Source: VAZQ01 sp963840535
GTDB lineage: Bacteria > Pseudomonadota > Alphaproteobacteria > Rhizobiales > Xanthobacteraceae
Length of the DNA: 64,000 nucleotides
Assembly: GCA_963840535.1 (NCBI GenBank)
Contig: CAWIZJ010000043.1
Location: forward strand, 387,135-451,134
Direction: 5' to 3'
Under the pieces are notes generated by a model, which searched no databases, was not told the DNA's origin, and saw only the letters and a list, made by a program, of their open reading frames with translations. Positions 28,044 through 35,585 of this stretch are shown piece after piece. Position numbers and translations under genes: made by a program. Positions within the stretch are counted from its first letter, which is position 1, and every line of letters begins with the position of its first letter.

Positions 28044-29306
28044 TCAATTTTGCGCCGGGAAGTAGCTCGCCGTGCCGACGCGCGCCACGTTCGCGATCCG
28101 CGCCGGCACGCCGAACTCGCGGCGGCAGACTTCGGCGAGCGCGGCGATCCCTTCGCGAATGGCCTCGTTCGAGGGATGGGCGAAGCACAGCCGCAGGCGG
28201 CTGCGACCATGGGCCCTGTCGGTGGTCCATTCCGGGCCAGGATTGATGGCGATGCCGCAGGCGAGCGCGGCCTGAGCGAGCCGCAGGGTGTCGACCGCGT
28301 CGGGAAGCTTGACCCACAGATAGATGCCGCCCGCGGGGTCCTCGAACTCGGCCGCGGTTCCGAACTGCTCGGCGAGGGCGTCCATCAGCGTCTCGAGCTT
28401 GGCGCGCAGGCCGCGCGTCAGCTTGCGCACGTGCTCGTCGAAGCTCCCGGTACAGAACTCGGCCAGCACCATCTGCTCGAGCGCTCCGGAGCCGGCATCG
28501 GTCTTGATGGCGAGCATGCGGGACAGCACGTCCCAGCCCGCCACGACGTAGCCCACGCGCAGCGCCGGCGCGATCGAGTTGGAGAAGGACCCGATGTGGA
28601 TGACCCCGCCGTGCCTGCTCATGGCGTGAAGGGCCGGCGGGCGCTCGCCGCTCCAGACCAGATCCGAGTAGCATTCGTCCTCGAAGATCGGCACGCCGTG
28701 ATCGTGCGCCAGCCGCAACAGCTCGCCGCGGCGTTCCTCGCCCATGATGGTGCCGGTCGGATTGTGCACGGTCGGGATGGTGTAGATGTACTTGGGCCGG
28801 ATGCGACGGCGCTCGAGGCCGGCGAGCGCGGCGGCCAGGGCATCCATCCGCATGCCGCCGGCGTCGAGCGGAACGCCCACCGCCTCGACACCCAGCCGCG
28901 CCAGGCGCGTCAGCGAGCCTTGATAGGTTTCCTGCTCGATCAGCACGGTGTCTCCGCGCGCCAGCAGAACTCCGTTGACGAGATCGATGGCCTGCAACGA
29001 GCCCGAGGTGACGAGGAGGTCGTCGGCGGAGCACGTGATGCCAGCGCTGCGGGCAAGCTTGGCGGCCAGGAACTCGCGCAGGCGACGATAACCCTGCGGA
29101 CCGCTTTGCAGGCCGTAGGTCGCAAGCGTCGCGCCTTCGCGTTCCAACACTGCGACGGCGGCGGCGACGAGGTGGGCGACCGGAACCTGGTCCGCGTCGT
29201 TGTGACCGCCGGTGAAGTTGTAGCGGGGAAAGCCGGTCCACCTGGCGGCCGGCGGCGGCAGTCCGCCGGTCAGCAGGGGCGCGAAGTCGAATGCTGCGGA
29301 GGACAT
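28044..29306 (-). CDS. PLP-dependent aminotransferase (class I/II) with Asn at the PLP-lysine position
   Basis: 420 aa from MSSAAFDFAP; a longer form starts 20 codons earlier but would overlap the upstream gene. Fold type I aminotransferase related to 2-aminoadipate/MocR-type enzymes. Landmarks are LATYGLQSGPQGYRRLREFL, LLVTSGSLQAIDLVN, YIYTIPTVHNPTGTIM (the NPTG cofactor motif), IFEDECYSDLVW (Asp/Tyr) and RLRLCFAHP (Arg for the carboxylate). The loop normally GSFSKTIAPGLRVGY reads GSFSNSIAPALRVGY, so the Schiff-base lysine is Asn. The last seven residues, SYFPAQN, and the stop are encoded by the IS terminal repeat: the native C-terminus is lost. Confidence 0.85.
   Translation of the reverse strand: MSSAAFDFAPLLTGGLPPPAARWTGFPRYNFTGGHNDADQVPVAHLVAAAVAVLEREGATLATYGLQSGPQGYRRLREFLAAKLARSAGITCSADDLLVTSGSLQAIDLVNGVLLARGDTVLIEQETYQGSLTRLARLGVEAVGVPLDAGGMRMDALAAALAGLERRRIRPKYIYTIPTVHNPTGTIMGEERRGELLRLAHDHGVPIFEDECYSDLVWSGERPPALHAMSRHGGVIHIGSFSNSIAPALRVGYVVAGWDVLSRMLAIKTDAGSGALEQMVLAEFCTGSFDEHVRKLTRGLRAKLETLMDALAEQFGTAAEFEDPAGGIYLWVKLPDAVDTLRLAQAALACGIAINPGPEWTTDRAHGRSRLRLCFAHPSNEAIREGIAALAEVCRREFGVPARIANVARVGTASYFPAQN
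28046..28067 (-). repeat. IS right terminal inverted repeat
   Basis: Exact complement of 26055-26076. It overlaps the 3' end of the aminotransferase gene and supplies that gene's last codons; the TGA itself straddles its edge. Confidence 0.85.
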
Positions 29307-29352
29307 GTCGTGGTCTCGTGGTCCTGCTTCGGAAAGGTCGAGCCGGCTTGGG

Positions 29353-30321
29353 TCACTGCTGCGCAATGCCGGCGGCCTCGCGCACCTTGTTCCAGCGCAC
29401 GAACTCGGCCTCCATGTGGCGGCCGAAATCGGCGGGAGTGGAGCCCTTCACCACCACGCCGGCCTTGGTCAGCCGCTCACGCACCACTTCCTCGGCGATG
29501 ATCTCGTTGATGGTCTTGTTGAGCCTGGCGATGACGGCAGGCGGCGTGCCGCGCGGTGCGAAGAAACCGTACCATGTGGTGACGTCGAAGCCCGGCAGCG
29601 CGCCCGACTCGATCGCCGCCGGCACGTCGGGAACCGCCGGGAAGCGGTCGCGGCCGGTGACCGCCAGCGGTTTGAGCTGACCGGACTGGACTTGGCCCAG
29701 CACCGCCGAGACGGTATCGAACAGCACGTCCACCTGCTTGCCGAGCACCGCCGCTATCGCCTCCGGCGAGGTGCGGAACGGCACCTGCAGGACCTTGATG
29801 TCGGCCGTCTGCCGGAACAGCTCGCTGGTGAAATGCTGGGTGGCGCCGAAGCCCGGGCTCGCGAACGAGAGCTTGCCGGGATTGGCCCTGGCGGCCTCGA
29901 CCAGCTCCCTGGCGTTGGCGGCGGGGAAATCCGGCCGCGTGACGATCAGCAGGCCCGCGGTCGCGACCTGCGACACCGGATCGAACGCGGTGAGGGTGTC
30001 GTAGCGAAGCGACTTGTTCATCACCGCCGCGATGATCTGGCCGGCAGTCATGATGCCGAGCGTGTAGCCGTCCTTCTCGGCGCGCGCCACCGCCTCGTTG
30101 CCGAGCGTGCCGGCGGCGCCCGGCCGGTTCTCGATTACCACCGGCTGGCCGAGCCGTTCCTGCAAGGACTGCCCGACGATGCGGCCGACGATATCGGTGC
30201 CGCCGCCGGGTCCGAACGCGACGATGACGCGGATCGGCTTCTGCGGCCACTCCTGCGCCTGCGCCAGCGTGGCGAGCGTCAGGCCGCAGGCGGCGGCAAC
30301 GGCGAGCATCGGCTTGATCAT
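29353..30321 (-). CDS. Bug-family (TctC) receptor, intact
   Basis: 322 aa in a single frame. MIKPMLAVAAACGLTLATLA is the signal peptide, cleaved near AQAQE. Then VIVAFGPGGGTDIVGRIVGQ, VVIENRPGAAGTLGNEAVAR, KDGYTLGIMTAGQIIAAVMN, VPFRTSPEAIAAVLGKQVDV, VPDVPAAIESGALPGFDVTT and WYGFFAPRGTPPAVIARLN. These carry the ligand carboxylate-binding loops of the family. It is followed 46 bases later by the aminotransferase on the same strand, so they may be co-transcribed. Confidence 0.93.
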   Translation of the reverse strand: MIKPMLAVAAACGLTLATLAQAQEWPQKPIRVIVAFGPGGGTDIVGRIVGQSLQERLGQPVVIENRPGAAGTLGNEAVARAEKDGYTLGIMTAGQIIAAVMNKSLRYDTLTAFDPVSQVATAGLLIVTRPDFPAANARELVEAARANPGKLSFASPGFGATQHFTSELFRQTADIKVLQVPFRTSPEAIAAVLGKQVDVLFDTVSAVLGQVQSGQLKPLAVTGRDRFPAVPDVPAAIESGALPGFDVTTWYGFFAPRGTPPAVIARLNKTINEIIAEEVVRERLTKAGVVVKGSTPADFGRHMEAEFVRWNKVREAAGIAQQ

Positions 30322-30476
30322 GACGTCAGACCTCCCCCGACGATGGATCCTGATCCGGACGCGGTCATGTTCCTACCATGCCTGCCGCCCTGTTCGCACG
30401 TGCGGCGCACGAGCGCGTGCGTCGACGCACCGGTCCAGCCGAGAGCATCGAGATACGAGCGTAGACGGAAGGCGCT

Positions 30477-30782
30477 CTATTCCTCGGGCTCGGTCGTGAA
30501 CAGCAGCGGGTAGCCCTTGCTGCGACCTGCATCGGTCGCCCGCGTCGCCTTGGTCTCGGCGACATCCTTGGCGTACACGGCGACCACGCAGACCCCACGC
30601 CGATGCGCGGTCATCATCACCCGATAGGCTTGATCCTCGTTCATGCGGAATTCCGCCTTCAGGACCGTGACCACGAACTCGCGCGGCGTGAAGTCGTCGT
30701 TGACGAGGATGACCTTGTGGAGACGCGGGCGTTGCGTCTTCAGCCGGACCTTGGTGCGTGGCTTGGTGGCGATGTTGCTCAT
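30477..30782 (-). CDS. clpS: ATP-dependent Clp protease adaptor ClpS
   Basis: 101 aa. The ClpS core begins HKVILVNDDFTPREFVVTVL with the NDD(F/Y)TP motif. Next is AYRVMMTAHRRGVCVVAVYA, with the substrate-pocket His. The end is GYPLLFTTEPEE. ClpS hands N-degron proteins to ClpAP in the cytoplasm. The start ATG (MSNIATKPRTKVRL) gives the usual flexible N-tail. No clpA gene follows. Alphaproteobacteria often have two ClpS copies; this could be the second, as it lacks the clpA neighbour. Confidence 0.92.
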   Translation of the reverse strand: MSNIATKPRTKVRLKTQRPRLHKVILVNDDFTPREFVVTVLKAEFRMNEDQAYRVMMTAHRRGVCVVAVYAKDVAETKATRATDAGRSKGYPLLFTTEPEE

Positions 30783-30893
30783 CGCAGGAGCTGCTCCCGA
30801 TGAAGGCGCGGCTGCGCAAGACGCAATCGGATAATTTTCGCACGTCCAGAACTTGCAGTCCATCCGGACCCTTCTTTCGCGGATTGCCCACGG

Positions 30894-32141
30894 TCACATG
30901 GTCGGATTGGCGTAGCGGCCGCCGAGGGCCAGGGATCCGTACGCCGCCCCGGCGATGTCGAAGTTGAACGAGAAGTGCTGGTTGATGGCCAGCACATCGC
31001 GCAGATGCCGCTGCAGCGGATCGCGGGTGTAGAGTCCCTGTGCGCCGTAGCACGACCACAGGGTCTCCACCGCTTCGCGTGCCTGCCCCACGGCGAAGGC
31101 CGAGTGCGCCCGGAACCGCAACTTGGTCTCGAGATCCGGTATCTCGTTGCGTTGCGCGGCGGCCTGAAGCTCGATCGCCGACCCGCGCAGAAAGGAGCGC
31201 GCCGCATCGATCAGGCAGCGAGCGCGCGCCACCTTGATCTGAACGGCCTGGAAATCGGCGACGCGGGCGCCGGTATACGTGCCCACTCGCCTGGTCATCG
31301 CATCGAGGAACAGCTCGTAGGCGCCCTCGGCGGCGCCGAGCGCCGCGGGTGCGATCGGGTGGCTGGAGGCGGCCACGATCGGGATGCGGAAGAGCGGGCC
31401 GGTGTTGAGCACCGCGCCGGGATGGTCGAGCCCGCCGCGACAGCGCACGAGCGCAAGCGCCCGGCGCTCGGGAACGAACAATTCGGTGACGGCGATGTCC
31501 TTGCTGCCGGTGGCCGCCATGCCCATGGCGTACCAGGTGTCGATGATCTCGTAGTCGCTCTTGGGCACCAGGCACAGCCGCCAATCGACCGGCGTCTTGC
31601 CGCCATCGTCGTAAATGGAGACGGCCAGCATGTTCCATTCCGAGTTGTCGACCGCCGACGAGAACGGCCAGCGGCCGCTGACGACGAATCCGCCGCTCGC
31701 CTTGCGCCCGCGGCCGGCAGCGAGCGCGATCGACGAGGCGATCAGCGCGTCCGGGTTCGCCTCCCATACCTCGCGCTGCGTATCGGGGTCGTAATATCCG
31801 AGGATCCAGTGATGGCAGGCCACGTTGCCGACGCTCCAGGCCGTGGACGGGCAGCCGCGGGCGAGCTCCGCCGGGATGTCCACCACCGCCACGAAGGGGA
31901 GCTCCATCCCGCCGAAGATCTTCGGCTGGTGAAATCGGAACAGCCCGCTCTCGTGCAGGAGCTGCTCGTTGGCGGCGATCAGCATGCGGGCGTCTTCGGC
32001 CTCTTGCGCGCGCCCGCGCAGGATCGGCACGATCTCCCGCGCCCGCCGCATCGCCTCGTCGTAGTCGACCGCGGAAAAATCGCGACGCACCGCCTGCGGC
32101 AGCGTACCCACCTGAACGGCCTTCTCGCGCGCGCTGGCCAT
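30894..32141 (-). CDS. Acyl-CoA-dehydrogenase-fold flavin monooxygenase (HpaB/HsaA/DszC type)
   Basis: 415 aa. FSAVDYDEAMRRAREIVPIL, then GLFRFHQPKIFGGMELPF and GCPSTAWSVGNVACHHWILG (the family S-T-A-W/S-V motif). The flavin-facing beta domain has GFVVSGRWPFSSAVDN, WYAMGMAATGSKDIAVTELF and VPERRALALV. The C-terminal helical bundle ends NQHFSFNFDIAGAAYGSLAL. These two-component enzymes hydroxylate phenols or sulfur compounds using reduced flavin from a separate reductase, which is not seen here. It follows the liv/isomerase operon on the same strand, interrupted by a repeat element. An aromatic substrate is likely from context. Confidence 0.85.
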   Translation of the reverse strand: MASAREKAVQVGTLPQAVRRDFSAVDYDEAMRRAREIVPILRGRAQEAEDARMLIAANEQLLHESGLFRFHQPKIFGGMELPFVAVVDIPAELARGCPSTAWSVGNVACHHWILGYYDPDTQREVWEANPDALIASSIALAAGRGRKASGGFVVSGRWPFSSAVDNSEWNMLAVSIYDDGGKTPVDWRLCLVPKSDYEIIDTWYAMGMAATGSKDIAVTELFVPERRALALVRCRGGLDHPGAVLNTGPLFRIPIVAASSHPIAPAALGAAEGAYELFLDAMTRRVGTYTGARVADFQAVQIKVARARCLIDAARSFLRGSAIELQAAAQRNEIPDLETKLRFRAHSAFAVGQAREAVETLWSCYGAQGLYTRDPLQRHLRDVLAINQHFSFNFDIAGAAYGSLALGGRYANPTM

Positions 32142-32237
32142 GCCCGTCTCCGCTCAGACATCTCGACGCCCGTCCCGGACTTGCCGCACGTTGCACCTCC
32201 GGTGCAAGTCCTTTTCGGCGGGCACGATGCGCGCGAG

Positions 32238-32404
32238 CTAGTGTCCCGCTTCCGACGTTCGCTTCACATTGCAGCACGCTCGAGTGCGAACGTCGGAAGC
32301 AAAGGGACACTAGCAAGTCTATGGTGCTAGTGCGGTTTTGTCTTTGACGTTCCGATGACGGAACCGCCGCGAGACTGATCGGAACGTCAAAGACACCGCA
32401 CTAG
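32238..32404. repeat. 167-nt double-hairpin element, copy 1
   Basis: Starts and ends with CTAG and contains two further CTAGs, one at each hairpin base. Hairpin 1 arms are CTAGTGTCCC..TTCCGACGTTCGC and its complement GCGAACGTCGGAA..GGGACACTAG, around a ~23-nt loop. The 9-14-nt linker includes CAAGTCTATG. Hairpin 2 arms are CTAGTGCGG..GACGTTCCGAT and ATCGGAACGTC..CCGCACTAG. No gene lies within it. It is identical over all 167 bases, by eye, to copy 2 at 36549-36715, in the same orientation. Confidence 0.92.
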
Positions 32405-32444
32405 CGCTCTTTCCGGTCGACTTGAGGCACAAATCTGGGCGGTC

Positions 32445-32532
32445 ATCATCCGCGTAAGCGGATGATCCAGTAGCCACCGCCGCTGAAGCAGGCCACGTGC
32501 GGTGATTACTGGATGCCCGCGTTCGCGGGCAT
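32445..32532. repeat. REP/BIME-like nested palindrome
   Basis: Hairpin ATCATCCGC-gtaa-GCGGATGAT at 32445-32466, and hairpin ATGCCCGCG-tt-CGCGGGCAT at 32513-32532. The sequence between has a third imperfect stem, CCAGTAGCCACCGC against GCGGTGATTACTGG. The phrase TGGATGCCCGCG..CGCGGGCATGACG is of the kind found many times in rhizobial intergenic regions. Placed 18 bases downstream of the isomerase stop. Confidence 0.6.
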
Positions 32533-32549
32533 GACGACGGGAGATCGGT

Positions 32550-33158
32550 TCAACCGAGCTTCTGCGCGAGCCGCCACTCCAGCATGTCGAGGCGGTCCTG
32601 TCCCCAGAACAGCTCTCCGTCGAAGACGTAGGTGGGCGCGCCGAACACGCCGAGCGCCATCGCCTCGTCCGTATTGGCCGCATATTCGGCGTGAACGGCG
32701 GCATTCTCGGTCGCCTCGAGCAGCGACGTGCCGTCCATGCCGCATTCGCCGGCGATCGCCGCCAGGGTCGGATGATCGGCAATGTTGCGCTCCTCGACCC
32801 AAACTGCGCGCAGCAACGCATGGCTGAGCTTCTCCCAATCCAGGCCCTGCTGCGTGGCCGCGATGGCGAGATAGCAGGCGCGCCGGTCGGCAACGGGATG
32901 GAACGCCGGTTCCACATTGCAGGGAATGTCCAGAAATTCGCGCCAGCGGCGCAGTTCCTGGTGCCGGTATGCCTGGCGCTGCCGGGCACGCTGCTTCAGG
33001 GGCAGGCCGCCCGAGACCGACCATACCTTCAGCAGGTCCATCGGCTTGTGACGCACGGCGAGGCCGAAACGGCGCGCCAGCGCGAGAAAACGCAAATGAC
33101 CGAGATAGGTCCAGGGTGACGACATGGAATCGTAGTAGTCGATGACGCGTTCGGTCAT
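32550..33158 (-). CDS. DsbA-family 2-hydroxychromene-2-carboxylate isomerase-like protein
   Basis: 202 aa. MTERVIDYYDSMSSPWTYLG starts a thioredoxin-like (GST-kappa/DsbA) fold with Ser in the SPWTYLG motif in place of a CxxC. Other features are LAVRHKPMDLLKVWSVSGGL, an alpha-helical insertion, VFGAPTYVFDGELFWGQDRL (the cis-Pro loop GAPT) and DMLEWRLAQKLG. Relatives isomerise hydroxychromene carboxylate in naphthalene catabolism, using glutathione. The ATG overlaps the livF stop by four bases (ATGA), so it is translationally coupled to the transporter, pointing to an aromatic acid as the imported substrate. Confidence 0.85.
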   Translation of the reverse strand: MTERVIDYYDSMSSPWTYLGHLRFLALARRFGLAVRHKPMDLLKVWSVSGGLPLKQRARQRQAYRHQELRRWREFLDIPCNVEPAFHPVADRRACYLAIAATQQGLDWEKLSHALLRAVWVEERNIADHPTLAAIAGECGMDGTSLLEATENAAVHAEYAANTDEAMALGVFGAPTYVFDGELFWGQDRLDMLEWRLAQKLG

Positions 33159-33895
33159 GGCACTCTCCCGGCGGGAACGGGCGTGATGCCCAGATAAGCT
33201 TCCTTGACGAAGGGATCGGCGGCGAGATCCCCGGACCGGCCGCTGCGGACCACGCGCCCGGAATCCAGCACGAACGCGTGCTGCGACAGCTCCAAAGCCG
33301 TGATCACGTCCTGCTCGACCAACAGAATGGAAAGCCCGGTCGCGTTGATCTTCGCGAGCGCGGCTCCGAGCTCCTCGACGATGCGCGGCGCCAAGCCGAG
33401 CGAGAGCTCGTCGATCATCAACAGGCGCGGCGCCGCCATCAGCCCGCGCGCGATTGCGCACATCTGCTGCTCGCCACCGGACAAGGTCGAGGCGTCCTGG
33501 TTGCGCCGCTCGTGGAGGCGGGAGAACAAGCCGAATACGAAATCGAGGTCGCGTCGAACGGCCGCGCTGCCGTCACGCCGGTGATAGGCCCCCATCAGCA
33601 GGTTGTCGCGCACGTTCATGCCGGCGAACAGCCGTCGCCCTTCGGGCACGTGAATGACGCCGACGTCGACGATCCGGTCCGGGCTGACGGTCGATATTTC
33701 GATGCCCGCGAACACGATGCGGCCGGCGGTCGGCGTCAGGAGGCCGGAGATGGAGCGCAGCAGCGTGCTCTTGCCGGCCCCGTTGGAGCCGATCAGGGCC
33801 ACGATCTGGCCCTCCTCGACCGCGAGGTCGACTCCCCACAGCACCTGCACGTCGCCGTAACCCGCGGCGAGCTTCTCGACCGCGAGCAGGCTCAT
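33155..33895 (-). CDS. livF: Branched-chain amino acid/aromatic acid ABC transporter ATPase LivF
   Basis: 246 aa. Walker A GSNGAGKST at residues ~36-44, Q-loop region, signature LSGGEQQM, Walker B LLMIDELSLGL and H-switch at VEQDV. MSLLAVEKLAAGYGDVQVLW is typical of LivF. It drives import with LivG. Start and stop both overlap neighbours by four bases (ATGA), showing a tightly coupled operon. Confidence 0.95.
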   Translation of the reverse strand: MSLLAVEKLAAGYGDVQVLWGVDLAVEEGQIVALIGSNGAGKSTLLRSISGLLTPTAGRIVFAGIEISTVSPDRIVDVGVIHVPEGRRLFAGMNVRDNLLMGAYHRRDGSAAVRRDLDFVFGLFSRLHERRNQDASTLSGGEQQMCAIARGLMAAPRLLMIDELSLGLAPRIVEELGAALAKINATGLSILLVEQDVITALELSQHAFVLDSGRVVRSGRSGDLAADPFVKEAYLGITPVPAGRVP

Positions 33896-34644
33896 GACGG
33901 CGCCGCTCCGTATCGGGCTGCGAACTTGGAACCGAGGTAGGCTTCGATCACGCGGGGGTCGCGCATCACATCGTCGGGCGGATCGTCGGCGATCAGCTCA
34001 CCGTGATGCAGCACGATGACGCGCGTCGTCGCCTTGAGGACGACCTTCATCACATGCTCGATCAGCAGGATGGTGATGCCGCGTGCGGCGATGGCGCGGA
34101 TCAGCTCCAGCGCCGCATCGATCTCCGTGGTGTTCAGGCCGGCATTGACCTCGTCGAGCAGCAACAGTCGCGGATTGGTCGCGAGGCTCTTGGCCAGCTC
34201 CAGCCGCTTGCGGTTGGCCAAGGTGAGCGCCGCCGCGGGGCGGTCGACGAGCGCAGCAAGGCCGGTGAACCGCAGATGCTCCAGGGCCCTGTCCCGGGCC
34301 TCGCGGATCGTCTTGGCGCCGCCGGCGAACAAGGCACCGCCGGCGACATTGTCCAACACCGTCATGCGCGGGAAAGGCTGCACGACCTGAAAGGTGCGGG
34401 CAATGCCGCGGCAGGCGATGCGGTCGGCCGGCAGCCGGTCGATGCGCTCGTTGCGATACCAGATTTCGCCGCCACTCGGGCGATGCACTCCGGTGATCAG
34501 ATTGACCAGCGTGGTCTTGCCGGCACCGTTCGGGCCGATCAGGCCGACGATCTCGCCGGCCTCGAGCGCGAACGACACGTTGTTGACCGCCACCAGTCCG
34601 CCGAAACGCCGCGATACGTGCTTGAGCTCGAGCATCGCACTCAT
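33892..34644 (-). CDS. livG: Branched-chain amino acid/aromatic acid ABC transporter ATPase LivG
   Basis: 250 aa. Start MSAMLELKHVSRRFGGLVAV; Walker A GPNGAGKTT and ARTFQVVQPFPRMTVLDNVA, the LivG hallmark loop. The signature region reads LTLANRKRLELAKSLA, where LivG has LSYGxQRRLEIARAL: the LSYG serine-glycine is replaced by LTLAN. Walker B is LLLLDEVNAGLN, with the switch His in IEHVM. The signature degeneracy is notable, though LivG proteins vary here. Overlaps livM and livF by four bases each. Confidence 0.93.
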   Translation of the reverse strand: MSAMLELKHVSRRFGGLVAVNNVSFALEAGEIVGLIGPNGAGKTTLVNLITGVHRPSGGEIWYRNERIDRLPADRIACRGIARTFQVVQPFPRMTVLDNVAGGALFAGGAKTIREARDRALEHLRFTGLAALVDRPAAALTLANRKRLELAKSLATNPRLLLLDEVNAGLNTTEIDAALELIRAIAARGITILLIEHVMKVVLKATTRVIVLHHGELIADDPPDDVMRDPRVIEAYLGSKFAARYGAAPS

Positions 34645-35585
34645 GGTGCGGCTCCTCCGGCACGCCTGCGCCGTGCGCCGAGCAGTGCCGCCCAGTCGAA
34701 CCCGCGGATGCCCATGGGCAGGAACAGGACCAGGGCGACCACGATGATGCCGAGCAGCCCGGCGTGGAACTCGAGCAGGTTGCGCCACACCATCTCCTCC
34801 AGCAGCAGGAACAAGAAGGCGCCGTAGACCGCGCCCAGCACGGTGCCGGCGCCGCCCAGCAGCACCATGACGATGGGCTTCACCGACAACAGCACGTCGT
34901 AGACGTCGATCGGGTCGATGTAATTCACCCACGAGGCGTAGATGCCGCCGCACAGCCCCGGAAACACCGCCGACAGGACGAAGGCCGCCACCTTGTAGCG
35001 CCGGACGTTGACGCCGAGCACGATGGCGGCGTCCTCGTTCTGTTGGATGCAGCGCAGGCCGAAGCCGAGGCGGTTGCGGTCGACGAATGCCGTGGTCGCG
35101 AGCGCCGCCGCGGCGACAGCGAACATGGCGTAGTAGAACAACCGCGTCTGGCTGGTTACGTCCATTGCCAGCACCGGCAGGTTCAAGCCCATGCCGCCGC
35201 CGGTCAGATCGGTGGTCGAATTGGTGATCTCGCGCAGCACCTCGGCCACGACCAGACTGGCGATTGCGAAATAGTGCCCGCGCAAATGCAGGATGGCGCG
35301 CCCCAGTGCCGCCGCGAACACCGCCACGATGGCCCCGCCAAGGAGCCATGCCGCCGCCATGGGTATGCCCTTGGTCTGCAGCACCCCGCCCGCATAGGCG
35401 CCGAGCCCGAAGAAGGCGGCGGTGGCGAAGGACGGATATCCGGCGAAGCCGCCGATGAAGTTCCAGCCCAGCGCCAGGGAGCTGTACATCAGCATGGTGG
35501 TGACGACGCGCAAGACATAGTTGTCGGCGAGCGCCGGCAGCGCCAGCAGCACCAGGGCGGCAGCGATGAGGAGGATCCGGCTCAT
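34641..35585 (-). CDS. livM: Branched-chain amino acid/aromatic acid ABC transporter permease LivM
   Basis: 314 aa hydrophobic permease with about eight membrane spans, starting MSRILLIAAALVLLALPALA. LivM markers are SLALGWNFIGGFAGYPSFAT (the LNLxxGYxGxxSxG-like region), ALGRAILHLRGHYFAIASLV, RNRLGFGLRCIQQNEDAAIV (the EAA loop contacting LivF/LivG) and LGGAGTVLGAVYGAFLFLLL. It forms half of the membrane channel. Overlaps livH and livG by four bases each. Confidence 0.93.
   Translation of the reverse strand: MSRILLIAAALVLLALPALADNYVLRVVTTMLMYSSLALGWNFIGGFAGYPSFATAAFFGLGAYAGGVLQTKGIPMAAAWLLGGAIVAVFAAALGRAILHLRGHYFAIASLVVAEVLREITNSTTDLTGGGMGLNLPVLAMDVTSQTRLFYYAMFAVAAAALATTAFVDRNRLGFGLRCIQQNEDAAIVLGVNVRRYKVAAFVLSAVFPGLCGGIYASWVNYIDPIDVYDVLLSVKPIVMVLLGGAGTVLGAVYGAFLFLLLEEMVWRNLLEFHAGLLGIIVVALVLFLPMGIRGFDWAALLGARRRRAGGAAP

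Larger units (their letters stand above)
26055..28067 (+). mobile_element. Insertion sequence (ISNCY-like) with DUF6788 gene
   Basis: A 2,013-bp element bounded by 22-base perfect inverted repeats, AGCTACTTCCCGGCGCAAAA then TT on the left (26055-26076) and its exact complement on the right (28046-28067). It encodes a small DUF6788 protein and a DDE transposase overlapping by four bases (ATGA), both in the rightward direction and both broken by frame changes. A hairpin terminator stands inside the right end. No clear target duplication was found: flanks are atcggct and cgccgtg. Confidence 0.8.

Noticed and set aside
28050..29501. Long plus-strand frame opposite the aminotransferase
   Set aside because: Shadow frame: the aminotransferase motifs lie on the minus strand, and the plus translation is rich in Arg/His/Asp with no family signature.
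30975..32330. Long plus-strand frame opposite the flavin monooxygenase
   Set aside because: Shadow of a real gene; no recognisable domain, start or ribosome site.
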